Assembly: GCA_034676185.1 (NCBI GenBank) | Contig: JAUCCN010000003.1 | Span: 36,787 to 100,786, forward strand | Reading direction: 5' to 3' | Length of the DNA: 64,000 nucleotides | Source of the DNA: UBA7396 sp034676185 | GTDB lineage: Bacteria; Patescibacteriota; Gracilibacteria; BD1-5; UBA6164 | In this document: positions 9,953 through 22,335 of the stretch, piece after piece | Layout: each line of letters opens with the position of its first letter | How positions within the stretch are numbered: the stretch's first letter is position 1 | The notes under the pieces: generated by a model | The model's input: the letters and a program-made list of their open reading frames with translations, nothing else | Told to the model about the DNA's origin: nothing | Database searches by the model: none | Program-made: the position numbers and the translations under genes

Positions 9953-9977
9953 ATCTGAACAATGAAAGTTAGTTAAC
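9953..9977 (-). repeat. 3' arm of the pre-23S processing stem
   Basis: These 25 bases pair with 12980-13004 on the other side of 23S with only two differences, both compatible with wobble or a bulge. The stem continues inward with imperfect pairing around AATAATTATTTTTG. It is the expected RNase III substrate that releases pre-23S rRNA. Confidence 0.8.
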
Positions 9978-10007
9978 AAAAATAATTATTGTTTCGAAAG
10001 TTATAAA

Positions 10008-12945
<2,938 letters not shown>

Positions 12946-12979
12946 TACAATTATTATTTTTGTAGTTAAATTAACTATT

Positions 12980-13004
12980 GTTAACTAACTTTAATTATTC
13001 AGAT
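12980..13004 (-). repeat. 5' arm of the pre-23S processing stem
   Basis: Complementary to 9953-9977 across the 23S gene; see that entry. It lies in the 16S-23S spacer, which is only about 125 bases long and contains no tRNA gene. Confidence 0.8.
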
Positions 13005-13006
13005 TA

Positions 13007-13017
13007 TTTTAAAGAAC
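13007..13017 (-). promoter_or_regulatory. boxA antitermination element before 23S
   Basis: GTTCTTTAAAA on the minus strand, identical over 11 bases to the copy upstream of 16S. boxA recruits NusB/S10 antitermination complexes in other bacteria. Its repetition at both expected places supports the call. Confidence 0.65.
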
Positions 13018-13025
13018 AAATAAAC

Positions 13026-13039
13026 GAAATTTTAGAAGA
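13026..13039 (-). repeat. 3' arm of the pre-16S processing stem
   Basis: GAAATTTTAGAAGA is the exact reverse complement of 14593-14606 on the other side of 16S. Flanking bases extend the pairing imperfectly. It is the expected RNase III stem for pre-16S. Confidence 0.7.
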
Positions 13040-13069
13040 AAAAAATGAAAAAAAACTTAAGGATATATA

Positions 13070-14548
<1,479 letters not shown>

Positions 14549-14592
14549 AATTTTTGATTTTTTTGTTTATCCGAGTTTTAGTTCAAGATTTC

Positions 14593-14606
14593 TCTTCTAA
14601 AATTTC
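14593..14606 (-). repeat. 5' arm of the pre-16S processing stem
   Basis: Reverse complement of 13026-13039, located in the 16S leader between boxA and the mature 5' end. Confidence 0.7.
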
Positions 14607-14611
14607 ACTTA

Positions 14612-14622
14612 TTTTAAAGAAC
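14612..14622 (-). promoter_or_regulatory. boxA antitermination element in the 16S leader
   Basis: GTTCTTTAAAA on the minus strand, between the proximal promoter and the 16S processing stem, the normal position for boxA in rRNA operons. Confidence 0.7.
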
Positions 14623-14663
14623 TGTTTTATTATAATTTTTACTTCTTTTTTTGAAGCCCCGAT

Positions 14664-14691
14664 ATCTTATAAAATTTTTCCTTTTTGTCAA
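14664..14691 (-). promoter_or_regulatory. rRNA promoter P1 (proximal)
   Basis: TTGACA (14691-14686), 16-base spacer, TAAGAT (14669-14664), followed by a GC-rich discriminator ATCGGGGCTTC. It is one of three near-copies in 240 bases. Confidence 0.8.
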
Positions 14692-14759
14692 AACTTTTTT
14701 TAATTATTTTTTGAGTTCAAGTTTTCATCTATAATATAAATATTTTTGGAAGCCGGGAT

Positions 14760-14787
14760 ACTATATTAAATAAATATTTTTTGTCAA
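14760..14787 (-). promoter_or_regulatory. rRNA promoter P2
   Basis: TTGACA (14787-14782), 16-base spacer, TATAGT (14765-14760), followed by ATCCCGGCTTCC, similar to the discriminator of P1. Confidence 0.8.
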
Positions 14788-14873
14788 AACTTTTTTTATA
14801 TTTTCTTTTTAATATATGTTAGTAGTTGACTTTTATTTATTTTAATGTCTCTTTCATAAAAGAAGACTCCGGT

Positions 14874-14901
14874 ATCTTATAAAAATAATATTAAAAGTCA
14901 A
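14874..14901 (-). promoter_or_regulatory. rRNA promoter P3 (distal)
   Basis: TTGACT (14901-14896), 16-base spacer, TAAGAT (14879-14874), then ACCGGAGTCTTC. It starts only about 30 bases past the tRNA-CAT gene. The rest of 14549-14929 is AT-rich leader with no reading frame. Confidence 0.75.
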
Positions 14902-14929
14902 AACTTTTTTATATTTTCTTTTGATAAGA

Positions 14930-15005
14930 TGGTGGGCCTGGTTGGAATTGAACCAACGGCCAATCGGTTATGAGCCGACTGCTCTAACCCCTGAGCTACA
15001 GGCCC
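14930..15005 (-). tRNA. tRNA with CAT anticodon, probably tRNA-Ile2
   Basis: Acceptor GGGCCTG/CAGGCCC, anticodon loop CTCATAA, encoded CCA. The D-arm and the TTGGCCG-TTGGTTCAA region resemble E. coli tRNA-Ile2, whose C34 becomes lysidine, more than elongator tRNA-Met. Two other CAT tRNAs at 21.4-21.6 kb fit the initiator and elongator roles. The identity is inferred. Confidence 0.85.
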
Positions 15006-15020
15006 TTTTTTGAAAGTAAA

Positions 15021-15111
15021 TGGCGGAAGGGATGGGATTCGAACCCACGAAACCTGTAATAGGTTTACTCCCTTAGCAGGGGAGCCCTTTCAGCCACTCA
15101 GGCACCCTTCC
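15021..15111 (-). tRNA. tRNA-Ser (anticodon GCT)
   Basis: Class II tRNA with a long variable arm. Acceptor GGAAGGG, anticodon loop CTGCTAA, discriminator G and encoded CCA. Confidence 0.95.
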
Positions 15112-15165
15112 AAAAAATTATAAGTTAGAAATTTTCACCTCTAACTTTTTTTACTTTTTTTTAAA

Positions 15166-15253
15166 TGGCGGAGAGATAGGGATTCGAACCCTAGATGACT
15201 TGCGCCATGCCGGTTTTCAAGACCGGTGCAATCGACCACTCTGCCATCTCTCC
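15166..15253 (-). tRNA. tRNA-Ser (anticodon TGA)
   Basis: Class II tRNA. Acceptor GGAGAGA/TCTCTCC, anticodon loop CTTGAAA, long variable arm, encoded CCA. It reads UCA and must not be confused with a UGA-decoding tRNA. A small stem (AAGTTAGA...TCTAACTT) lies in the gap before the GCT tRNA. Confidence 0.95.
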
Positions 15254-15339
15254 ATTTATTAATAAAACATTTTAATGTACAATATTTTTCTTTTTATTTT
15301 ACCTTACTTTTTTTTATATTCTTAGTTTGAATATAAAAA

Positions 15340-15414
15340 TGGCTCCCCCAGTTGGATTCGAACCAACGACCAAATGGTTAACAGCCATCTACTCTACCGC
15401 TGAGCTATGGAGGA
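15340..15414 (-). tRNA. tRNA-Asn (anticodon GTT)
   Basis: Acceptor TCCTCCA/TGGGGGA, anticodon loop CTGTTAA, discriminator G, encoded CCA. First tRNA of the four-gene cluster. Confidence 0.95.
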
Positions 15415-15485
15415 ATATTTATCTTTGCTTACATATAAAGGAGTAACATCTTGCATCTATGACATTTCCTAATGAAGCGAGAAGA

Positions 15486-15513
15486 ATTGTATTTTTTTTT
15501 CATAAAATGTCAA
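15486..15513 (-). promoter_or_regulatory. promoter of the Asn-Ser-Ser-CAT tRNA cluster
   Basis: TTGACA (15513-15508), 16-base spacer, TACAAT (15491-15486), about 70 bases before tRNA-Asn. Confidence 0.7.
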
Positions 15514-15620
15514 AGTTTTTTTAACATTTTTTTATCATTTAAATAAAATAGCTTAAAATAAGGGGAATAGTGAGTCTTCTCTTTTCTAATTAAAGATAAG
15601 TATGTATATTTTATTTGAAC

Positions 15621-15649
15621 AAAAAAAGAGTTACAATAACTCTTTTTTT
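15621..15649 (-). terminator. gyrB terminator
   Basis: AAAAAAAGAGTTA, short loop, TAACTCTTTTTTT, ending one base from the gyrB stop codon on the minus strand. Confidence 0.8.
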
Positions 15650-15650
15650 G

Positions 15651-17555
15651 TTAAACATCTAAATTTTTTACTTGTTTTGCTCTCGTTTGAATAAATCTTC
15701 TTCTTGGTGCTACCTCATCTCACATGAGTATTTTAAATATTTCATCTGCTTTTTTAGCATCCTCTATAGTTACCTTATACATTTTTCTCACACTTGGGTC
15801 CATAGTAGTTTCCCAAAGTTGTTCTGGATTCATTTCTCAAAGCCCTTTATATCTTTGAATATTTTCTCAGGTAATTGCTTGTTCAGATATAATTCTTTCT
15901 TTTTCTTCATCAGAATATACATACCAAGATTGTTTTCCTTTTGCTAGTTTATAGAGTGGTGGTTGTGCGATATATAAATATCCTCCTTCAATAACTCCTC
16001 TTAAATATCTAAAGAAAAAAGTAAGAAGTAAGGTTCTAATATGCGCTCCATCAACATCCGCATCGGTCATGATAACTATTCTATGATATCTTAATTTTGA
16101 AACATCAAAAGTTTCTCAAACAGATGTCCCAAGTGCAATAATAAGATTTTTAATTTCTTGGTTTCCAAATATTCTATCTATTCTTGCTTGTTCTGTATTA
16201 AGAATTTTTCCTCTTAATGGAAGAATTGCTTGAATTTCTCTATTTCTTCATTGTTTTGCTGAACCTCCCGCGGAATCTCCCTCGACTATATAAAGTTCTG
16301 AAAGTTCTGGTTTTCTTGAAGAACAATCTGCCAATTTTCCTGGAAGAGTCATTCATTCTAAAGCTCATTTTCTGATAATAGTATCTCTTGCTGCACGAGC
16401 TGCTAATCTTGCTTTTGCTGCTAAAAATACTTTTTCAATAATTGCTTTTGCCGCACTCGGATTTTCTTCTAAGAATTCTCAAAATTTTTCTGAAAAGACA
16501 CTATCTACTGCTCATCTTGCTTCTGCAGTTCCAAGTTTTGATTTTGTTTGTCATTCAAATTGAGGGTCAACTACTTTTACTGAAATAACTGTAGTAATTC
16601 ATTCTATCACATCTTCATTCGTAAGATTAGCATCTTTTTCTTTTAAGATTGATTTATCTCTGGCATATTTATTGATAGTTCTTGTAAGAGCTGTTCTAAA
16701 TCATACCATATGAGAACCTCATTCTGGAGTGTGAATATTATTTACAAAAGAAATGATATTATTTGAATATTCTTTATTATATTGCATTGATACTTCAACA
16801 AAAATATCATTTTTTTCTTTTTCCACATAAAATATCTCCCCTATTGGTTCTTCATTTTTATTAAGAAAATTTACATATGATTTAATTCATCATTCAAAAT
16901 AGAATTTATATCTTTGACCTGATCTTTCATCAATAATTTTTAAGGTAATTCATTTCGTAAGATATGCTTGTTGTCTGAGTCTATTTAAAATAGTAGTATA
17001 ATCAAAAGTAGTAGTGATTTTAAAGATCTCTGAATCTGGCCAAAATTTTATAATCGTTCCTGTTTTATTTGATTTTCCAATAACCTCAATATCTCACTGG
17101 GTTATTCATCTTTCAAAAGCAAGAAAGAATTTTTTCCCATCTCTTTCAACGATTGCTTCCATACGAGTAGAAAGTGCATTTACTACTGATGATCATACTC
17201 AATGAAGTCCTCCTGATACTTTATAACCTCCTCAACCAAATTTTCATCCAGCATGTAAAACAGTTAATATAGTTTCCAGTGATGATTTTCCTGTTTTTGG
17301 ATGAAGGGCTGTTGGAATTCATCTTCCATTATCCTCAACCATACAACTTCCATCTACTCATAAAGTTAGCACAATAGTATCACAATGTCATGCCATTGCT
17401 TCATCTATTGAGTTATCAACAATTTCCCAAACTAAGTGATGTAATCATCTTTCATCTGTTGATCCAATATACATTCATGGTCTTTTTCTTACTGGTTCTA
17501 ATCCTTCCAAAACCTGTATACTTTCAGCTCAATAACTTTGATTTTCTCCTGCCAT
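15651..17555 (-). CDS. gyrB: DNA gyrase subunit B
   Basis: 634 residues. The GHKL ATPase domain shows DNSIDEAMAG, EDNGRGIP and a glycine-rich lid ([21 protein letters not shown]). The Toprim domain has EGDSAGGSAKQ and MTDADVDGAHIRTLL, and QPPLYK follows. With GyrA it introduces negative supercoils. Nearly half of the conserved glycines are TGA. Length is normal for gyrase B, and ParE is less likely from these signatures. Its leader (17588-17610) has a small TATCCC/GGGATA stem of unknown role. Confidence 0.97.
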
Positions 17556-17665
17556 ATTAATAAAGCTTTAAATTATATTTTATTTTAAGTATCCCCTTGA
17601 GGGATAAGTTCCCTTGTAGGCATAAATTTGTCTCAATATATATTTTTTTGTTTTTAAAGCAAGTT

Positions 17666-18109
17666 TTAATCTATTTTTAAATCTTGTTTAATAGGAAATC
17701 CTTGCAATTCTAACATCTTTCTTAAAAATTTTCCTTGTAAATCTCAAACTAAAAAATGCATATGTAAATGTTCCACACTTCTTGAGTTTTCAGTTTGCAT
17801 AGATTCTCTCGTAAAAGAAAAATATTCTTCTTTTCAAAAAAAATCTTTTACTACATTATGAACCTCTTTTAATTCTTCAAAATGCTCTTTTGTTAAATCA
17901 TAAGAAAATTCAATATGTTCTACTGGAATAGCCATAATATGCCTATGATCTCATGAATAAGAAGCCAAAGAATATAGAATATACCATTTTTTTCATTTCC
18001 ATATTATAGAATTATGTTGTGAAACACTACAAAAAGGACAATTTTCCTTTCCATATCTTCCTGGTCATTTTAATTTATGATATTCTTCTCTTGAAATTGG
18101 CTGAAACAT
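17666..18109 (-). CDS. HIT-family nucleotide hydrolase/transferase-like protein
   Basis: 147 residues. The active-site triad H114-L-H116-M-H118 (VEHLHMHFLVG) is the HIT signature, and CPFC at residues 24-27 suggests a bound metal as in GalT-like members. HIT proteins hydrolyse or transfer nucleotidyl groups; the substrate cannot be told. It ends about 110 bases before gyrB and starts 10 bases after the prfA stop, so it is probably co-transcribed with prfA. Confidence 0.85.
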
Positions 18110-18118
18110 AATTTTAAA

Positions 18119-19198
18119 TTATTCATTAATTTTTGAGGCAGCTTCAAGTTTTGCTTGTTCATCAGCTAAAGCAAGAGCATCAATAATATGACCTAATTTT
18201 CCCATCATAATTTGTGGAATACCTGAAAAATTTTGTCATATTCTATGATCTGTAACTCTATCTTGAGGAAAATTATAGGTTCTAATTTTTTCACTTCTAT
18301 CTCCACTTCCAACTTGCGAAAGTCTTTGTTCTCATCTTTCTTGTGCTCTTTTTTCTTCTTCTATTGCATATATTTTACTTCTTAATATTTGAAATGCTTT
18401 TTCTTTATTTTTATGTTGTGATCTTCATTCTTGACAAAAAACTGAAATTCCTGTTGGAATATGTGTCATATGAATCGCTGAATCTGTTTTATTTACATGT
18501 TGTCCTCAAGCTCATGAAGCACGAGTTGCTTTTATATCTAAATCTTCTTCTTTAATATCAATATCAAGTTCATCTACCTCTGGCATAATTGCTACCGTAA
18601 TAGTAGAAGTATGAACTCTTCCTTTACTTTCTGTTTCTGGAATTCTTTGTACTCTATGAACTCCTGATTCATATTTAAACTTTGCATAGGCTCATTCTCA
18701 TCTTACTTCAAACATTACTTCTTTAATTCATCCTGTTTCATTGAGGCTTTGTTCTGAAATTTCTGTTTTAAATCATTCATTTTCTGCAAATAACATATAT
18801 GCTTTTGTAAGCTCTGAAGCAAATAAAGATGCTTCATCTCACCCCGCAGCTGCTCTTACTTCCACTATAATATTTTTATCATCATCTTTATCTTTTGGAA
18901 GAAGTGAATATTTAATTTTTTCTTCTAATTCGCTAATTTTAGTTTCTGATTCGTCTTTTTGCATTTTTGCAAGCTCTCTCATATCTTCATCCTTTTCATT
19001 ATAAAGAAGATCAACTGCTTCGTCTAATGATTGATATGCTTGTTTATATTCCTTATAAAGCTCAACTGTTCACTCTAATTGTTTTTTTCTTGATGAAAGA
19101 TCTCTTACTTTTTTTTGATCTTTAAATACTTCTGGATTTGAAAGTTCTTGGGTTAAATTATCATAGTCTTTTACAAGATTGTCTAGATTGAATTTCAT
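18119..19198 (-). CDS. prfA: peptide chain release factor 1
   Basis: 359 residues. A coiled N-terminal domain is followed by VRAAAGGDEASLFA, the RF1 codon-recognition region VHRVQRIPETES with its PxT tripeptide, and the catalytic loop GAGGQHVNKTDSA. RF1 recognises UAA and UAG, the only stops used here. The first glycine of GGQ and the glycine just before it (GAGGQ) are TGA codons, so the gene itself needs UGA read as glycine. An RF2 gene, which would terminate at UGA, is not in the window. Confidence 0.97.
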
Positions 19199-19281
19199 AA
19201 AATAATGTTAATTATAAGTATAATTTTGTTGTTAATATAATAGAATAAAGGAAAATATCAAGATATTCTTAAAATTCTCTC

Positions 19282-19674
19282 CTATCTTCTTTCTCAATAA
19301 TATCTATAAAACTCAGGCTTTGCATCAAGCTTTTCTTGAATTCTTATTTTTGAAATTTCCAAGTCTTGTTCACTTGGAACAAACTCTCAAAAAAGTTTTT
19401 CTTCAATATTATCAAAATTTGAAATATAATTTTGCACTTGAAATCATCTCTTCAAACATTCTTTATATAATTCAATATATCGTTTTTTTAAAAATCAGAG
19501 TTTATTGTAAAAAAATTTTACATGTCCTGTTCATAAAGTAAAACTTTCTGGAATATTTTCAAAATTTACTTTCCCTTTTTGAATCATACTTGGAATTCTT
19601 TTTAATTCTCTATGTTCCGCTAAAAGATGTTCATCCATCAAATCTACAACAGGAATTAAATTGATTCTCGTCAT
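19282..19674 (-). CDS. pyrimidine dimer DNA glycosylase (T4 endonuclease V family)
   Basis: 130 residues, strikingly like phage T4 DenV. MTRINLIPVVDLMDEHLLAEHRE places the catalytic N-terminal threonine at position 2 and the catalytic glutamate at position 23. LGTGHVKFFYNKL, LKKRYIELYKECLKRGF and the C-terminal PEFYRYYG also match. The enzyme removes UV-induced pyrimidine dimers by glycosylase and AP-lyase action. It starts one base after the obg stop, so the two are coupled. It ends in TAG. Such genes occur sporadically in bacteria and are likely transferred from phage. Confidence 0.92.
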
Positions 19675-19675
19675 A

Positions 19676-21040
19676 TTACAAATTATATTTTAATTTTTCA
19701 AGTGGGATTTCTCTTATTCCTACTAAGATTTTTGGAGAAAATCCATTACTTTCACTTCCTTCAAAGAAAAAACTATTATCAAGACTTTCATTTTCTAAAA
19801 TAGCTTGTAATTTTGCTTCTACTTTTTTAATTACTCAAAGTTTATCTAAAACATCATACACTCTCATAACTGCTTCATCATTTGAAAAATCAGTCATTCT
19901 TACAATTTGTTCTAATCTTTTCCCACTTGCCTTAAAAACATAATCTCCCATATATTCTAAATCAACCTGTTTTGGATCTTCATTATACTTTAAATCAATA
20001 ATTTTTAGGTCTTCTTGATTAATAAATTTTATTGTTTCATTTTCAATAACTGAAGTAGAGAAATTATCAATAAGATAATCTTTTAATTTTTCAATTCATT
20101 CTCCAGTTGCAGCTGAGATAACAAATACTTTTTTCTTATTAAATCTTTTTCAAAATTCTTCAACAATAAAATCTTTCATTTCTTTATCAAGTAAATCTCA
20201 TTTTGAAAATACAATAATTTCTTCTTTTTTTGCTAAATCAGGAGAAAAAGCTCAAAGTTCATAACGAATATTTTCATAATCTTCTAACACCTGATCAAGT
20301 CTGTATAAATCTAATAAATGTAGTAAAACTTTTGTTCTTTCAATATGTTTCAAAAATTCTATTCCAAGTCATTTTCCTTCACTTGCTCATGGAATCAATC
20401 CAGGAACATCTTCTAAAACAAGACTTTTTCATTTATGATCTAAAACTCATAAATTTGGAGTTAAAGTGGTAAATGGATAATCTCAAATTTTTGGTTTTAC
20501 ATTCGTAACATTTCCTATTAATGTAGATTTTCCCGCACTTGGAACTCAAATAATTCCAATATCTGCTACTAATTTTAATTCTAAAATTACTTCAATTTCT
20601 TCTCAAATATCTCAAATTTCAGCAAAACTTGGTGCTTGTCTAGTAGAGGTAGTAAAGTGAGCATTTCAAAAACCTCATCTTCCTCATTGGCAAATAAGAA
20701 ATTTTGTATTATTTTCTGATAAATCAATAATCACATTTTCAGTTTTTGCATCTTTTACTATAGTTCAAACTGGAACATAAATAATTAAATCTTCCCCTCA
20801 AGCTCATTGCATAAGATTGGTTCATCATTTTTCTCATTCCTGAGCTTTAAGAACTTTTTTATGTCTAAAATCTGAAAGTGTATTAATATTTGATGTAGTT
20901 TGAAGATATATACTTCATCCATTTCATCCATTTCATCCCCGAGGACCTCATTTAGGGATATATTTTTCTCTTCTCCAACTCACTAATCCATTTCATCATT
21001 TTCCGGCAACAAGAGTAACCTTTATTTCATCTATAAACAT
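19676..21040 (-). CDS. obg: GTPase Obg/CgtA
   Basis: 454 residues. The N-terminal glycine-rich Obg fold (KGGNGLVSW, KGGPRGGNGGNGG, GAGGEDLII, GGRGGFGNAHF) is followed by the GTPase domain with P-loop GVPSAGKST, DYPFTTLTP, the DVPGLI switch and FSKWDLL in the NKxD position. A C-terminal extension follows. Obg acts in late 50S assembly and stress control. At least 12 of the first 100 codons are TGA, the densest recoding I saw here. FSKWDLL has serine in place of the usual asparagine. Confidence 0.96.
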
Positions 21041-21164
21041 TTTTAATAATTAATAATAATACAAAAAACTTTTATAAGAATTAGGAATTATTTTTAATTT
21101 TATTCTTAATTTTCATTTTTTATAGTTCATTGCTTTTATCTTTAGTATATTCATAAAAAAAAAT

Positions 21165-21191
21165 TTGACAAGAAAAAAAATTATATATAAT
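21165..21191 (+). promoter_or_regulatory. promoter before tRNA-Glu
   Basis: TTGACA (21165-21170), 15-base spacer, TATAAT (21186-21191), 31 bases upstream of tRNA-Glu. The rest of 21041-21222 is AT-rich with no gene seen. Confidence 0.65.
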
Positions 21192-21222
21192 AGTCAAGCT
21201 TTCAAGAAAGAAGTAAATATTT

Positions 21223-21297
21223 GCGGCTATCGTCTAGTGGTTAGGACATCGGGTTTTCATCCCGGTAACCGGAGTTCGATTCTCCGTAGCCGTGCCA
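21223..21297 (+). tRNA. tRNA-Glu (anticodon TTC)
   Basis: Acceptor GCGGCTA/TAGCCGT (G1-U72), anticodon loop TTTTCAT, T-arm GAGTTCGATTCTC, encoded CCA. Confidence 0.93.
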
Positions 21298-21313
21298 TTA
21301 AAAAAATATATTT

Positions 21314-21375
21314 AGGGATAATAAGACAAGAAAAAAGTATGAAACACTAAATAAATTGTCTCAATAATCCCTAAA
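21314..21375. repeat. inverted repeat between tRNA-Glu and initiator tRNA
   Basis: TTTAGGGAT plus AAGACAA on the left pairs with TTGTCT plus ATCCCTAAA on the right, with small internal mismatches. It may act in tRNA processing or attenuation; no T-run follows. Confidence 0.45.
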
Positions 21376-21381
21376 ATTTAT

Positions 21382-21456
21382 CGCGGAGTAGAGAAGTGGC
21401 ATCTCGCAAGGCTCATAACCTTGAGGTCGTACGTTCGATTCGTACCTCCGCAACCA
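21382..21456 (+). tRNA. initiator tRNA-fMet (anticodon CAT)
   Basis: CGCGGAG/CTCCGCA leaves the C1-A72 mismatch that marks bacterial initiators, and the 3' end GCAACCA is also typical. Anticodon loop CTCATAA. The anticodon stem has AGG/CCT where three G-C pairs are usual, so one of the three is A-U. Confidence 0.88.
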
Positions 21457-21519
21457 AAAAAATTAAAAAGTGAAAGTATAAAGATTGAAATAATTTTCGC
21501 TTTATACTTTTTAATTTAA

Positions 21520-21596
21520 GTCAGTGTAGCTCAGTTGGTTAGAGCGCGGGATTCATATCCCCGAGGTCGGTGGTTCAATTCCACTCACTGACACCA
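21520..21596 (+). tRNA. tRNA-Met, elongator (anticodon CAT)
   Basis: Acceptor GTCAGTG/CACTGAC, D-arm GCTCAGTTGGTTAGAGC, anticodon in TTCATAT, T-arm GGTGGTTCAATTCCACT, encoded CCA. The elongator role is inferred because the other two CAT tRNAs look like initiator and Ile2. Confidence 0.88.
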
Positions 21597-21715
21597 TATT
21601 TTGATAACAACAAAAAACATTTCTTTCAAAAGAAGTGTTTTTATTTTGCAAAAAATTTGATAAATTCATTTTTATCATTATGCTACAGAGTAATTATTTT
21701 TATTTTTGTATTTTT

Positions 21716-22279
21716 ATGTATAAAATTACTAGGGAAGATGCTGCACAAATGATGAATATATCTACCAGAAGTATTGATAGATATATAAGAGCTGGAAAAC
21801 TCAGATCTCAAAAAGATGGAAAAATTGTCTATATACACGAAGATGATATAAATAATTTTTTATGAATTTGAAATAAAAAGCAAGAAGTAATTGTAGGACA
21901 GCCCTCTCAAAAAGAAACTATTCATAAAGAAGAAAAAACATATACTCCTGTAAAAATTGATGAAAGTTTTTGAGTTATTTTTGATAAACTTAGATTTGAA
22001 ATCAAACTTAAAGATGAAGAAATTAAAGATCTGAGTATAAAAATAGGGAAAATGGAAGAAGTAGTAAAAAATTCTATTTCTATGATAGAGTTCAAAAAAA
22101 CTCAATTTTTATTAGAAGAATCAAAAAATTCGCTTCACTCAGAACTGGCAAATATAAAACAAGATTTAGAAAATAAAAATAACTCTCTCAAAGAAGAGAA
22201 AAAATTAAATTATATTCTTATCATAACTACTATAATACTTTTTATCGGACTTGTTATAATTTGGATGGTTAAAATTTAA
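21716..22279 (+). CDS. tail-anchored HTH (MerR/excisionase-type) coiled-coil protein
   Basis: 187 residues, no named family. Residues 1-50 (YKITREDAAQMMNISTRSID, then YIRAGKLRS and VYIHEDDINNF) form an excisionase/MerR-like helix-turn-helix. A charged coiled coil covers about 85-160. The last 25 residues are one hydrophobic segment (ILIITTIILFIGLVIIW) with a two-residue tail. So a DNA-binding head seems tethered to the membrane by its C-terminus. I chose the ATG at 21716 because the HTH begins there; an in-frame ATG at 21680 is possible. It is convergent with the recombinase whose stop lies in its terminator. Confidence 0.75.
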
Positions 22280-22300
22280 TTTACTATAGAAAAGAAAGTA

Positions 22301-22335
22301 AAAAAATGTAAAGAAGCTTTTATTTTACATTTTTT
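22301..22335. terminator. terminator after the HTH gene, overlapping the recombinase 3' end
   Basis: AAAAAATGTAAA, 11-base loop, TTTACATTTTTT. The TAA stop of the minus-strand recombinase (22322-22320) lies in its loop. Confidence 0.75.

Noticed and set aside
15166..15253. tRNA with TGA anticodon as the UGA-decoding tRNA
   Set aside because: A TGA anticodon reads UCA; it is a class II tRNA-Ser. UGA decoding needs TCA.
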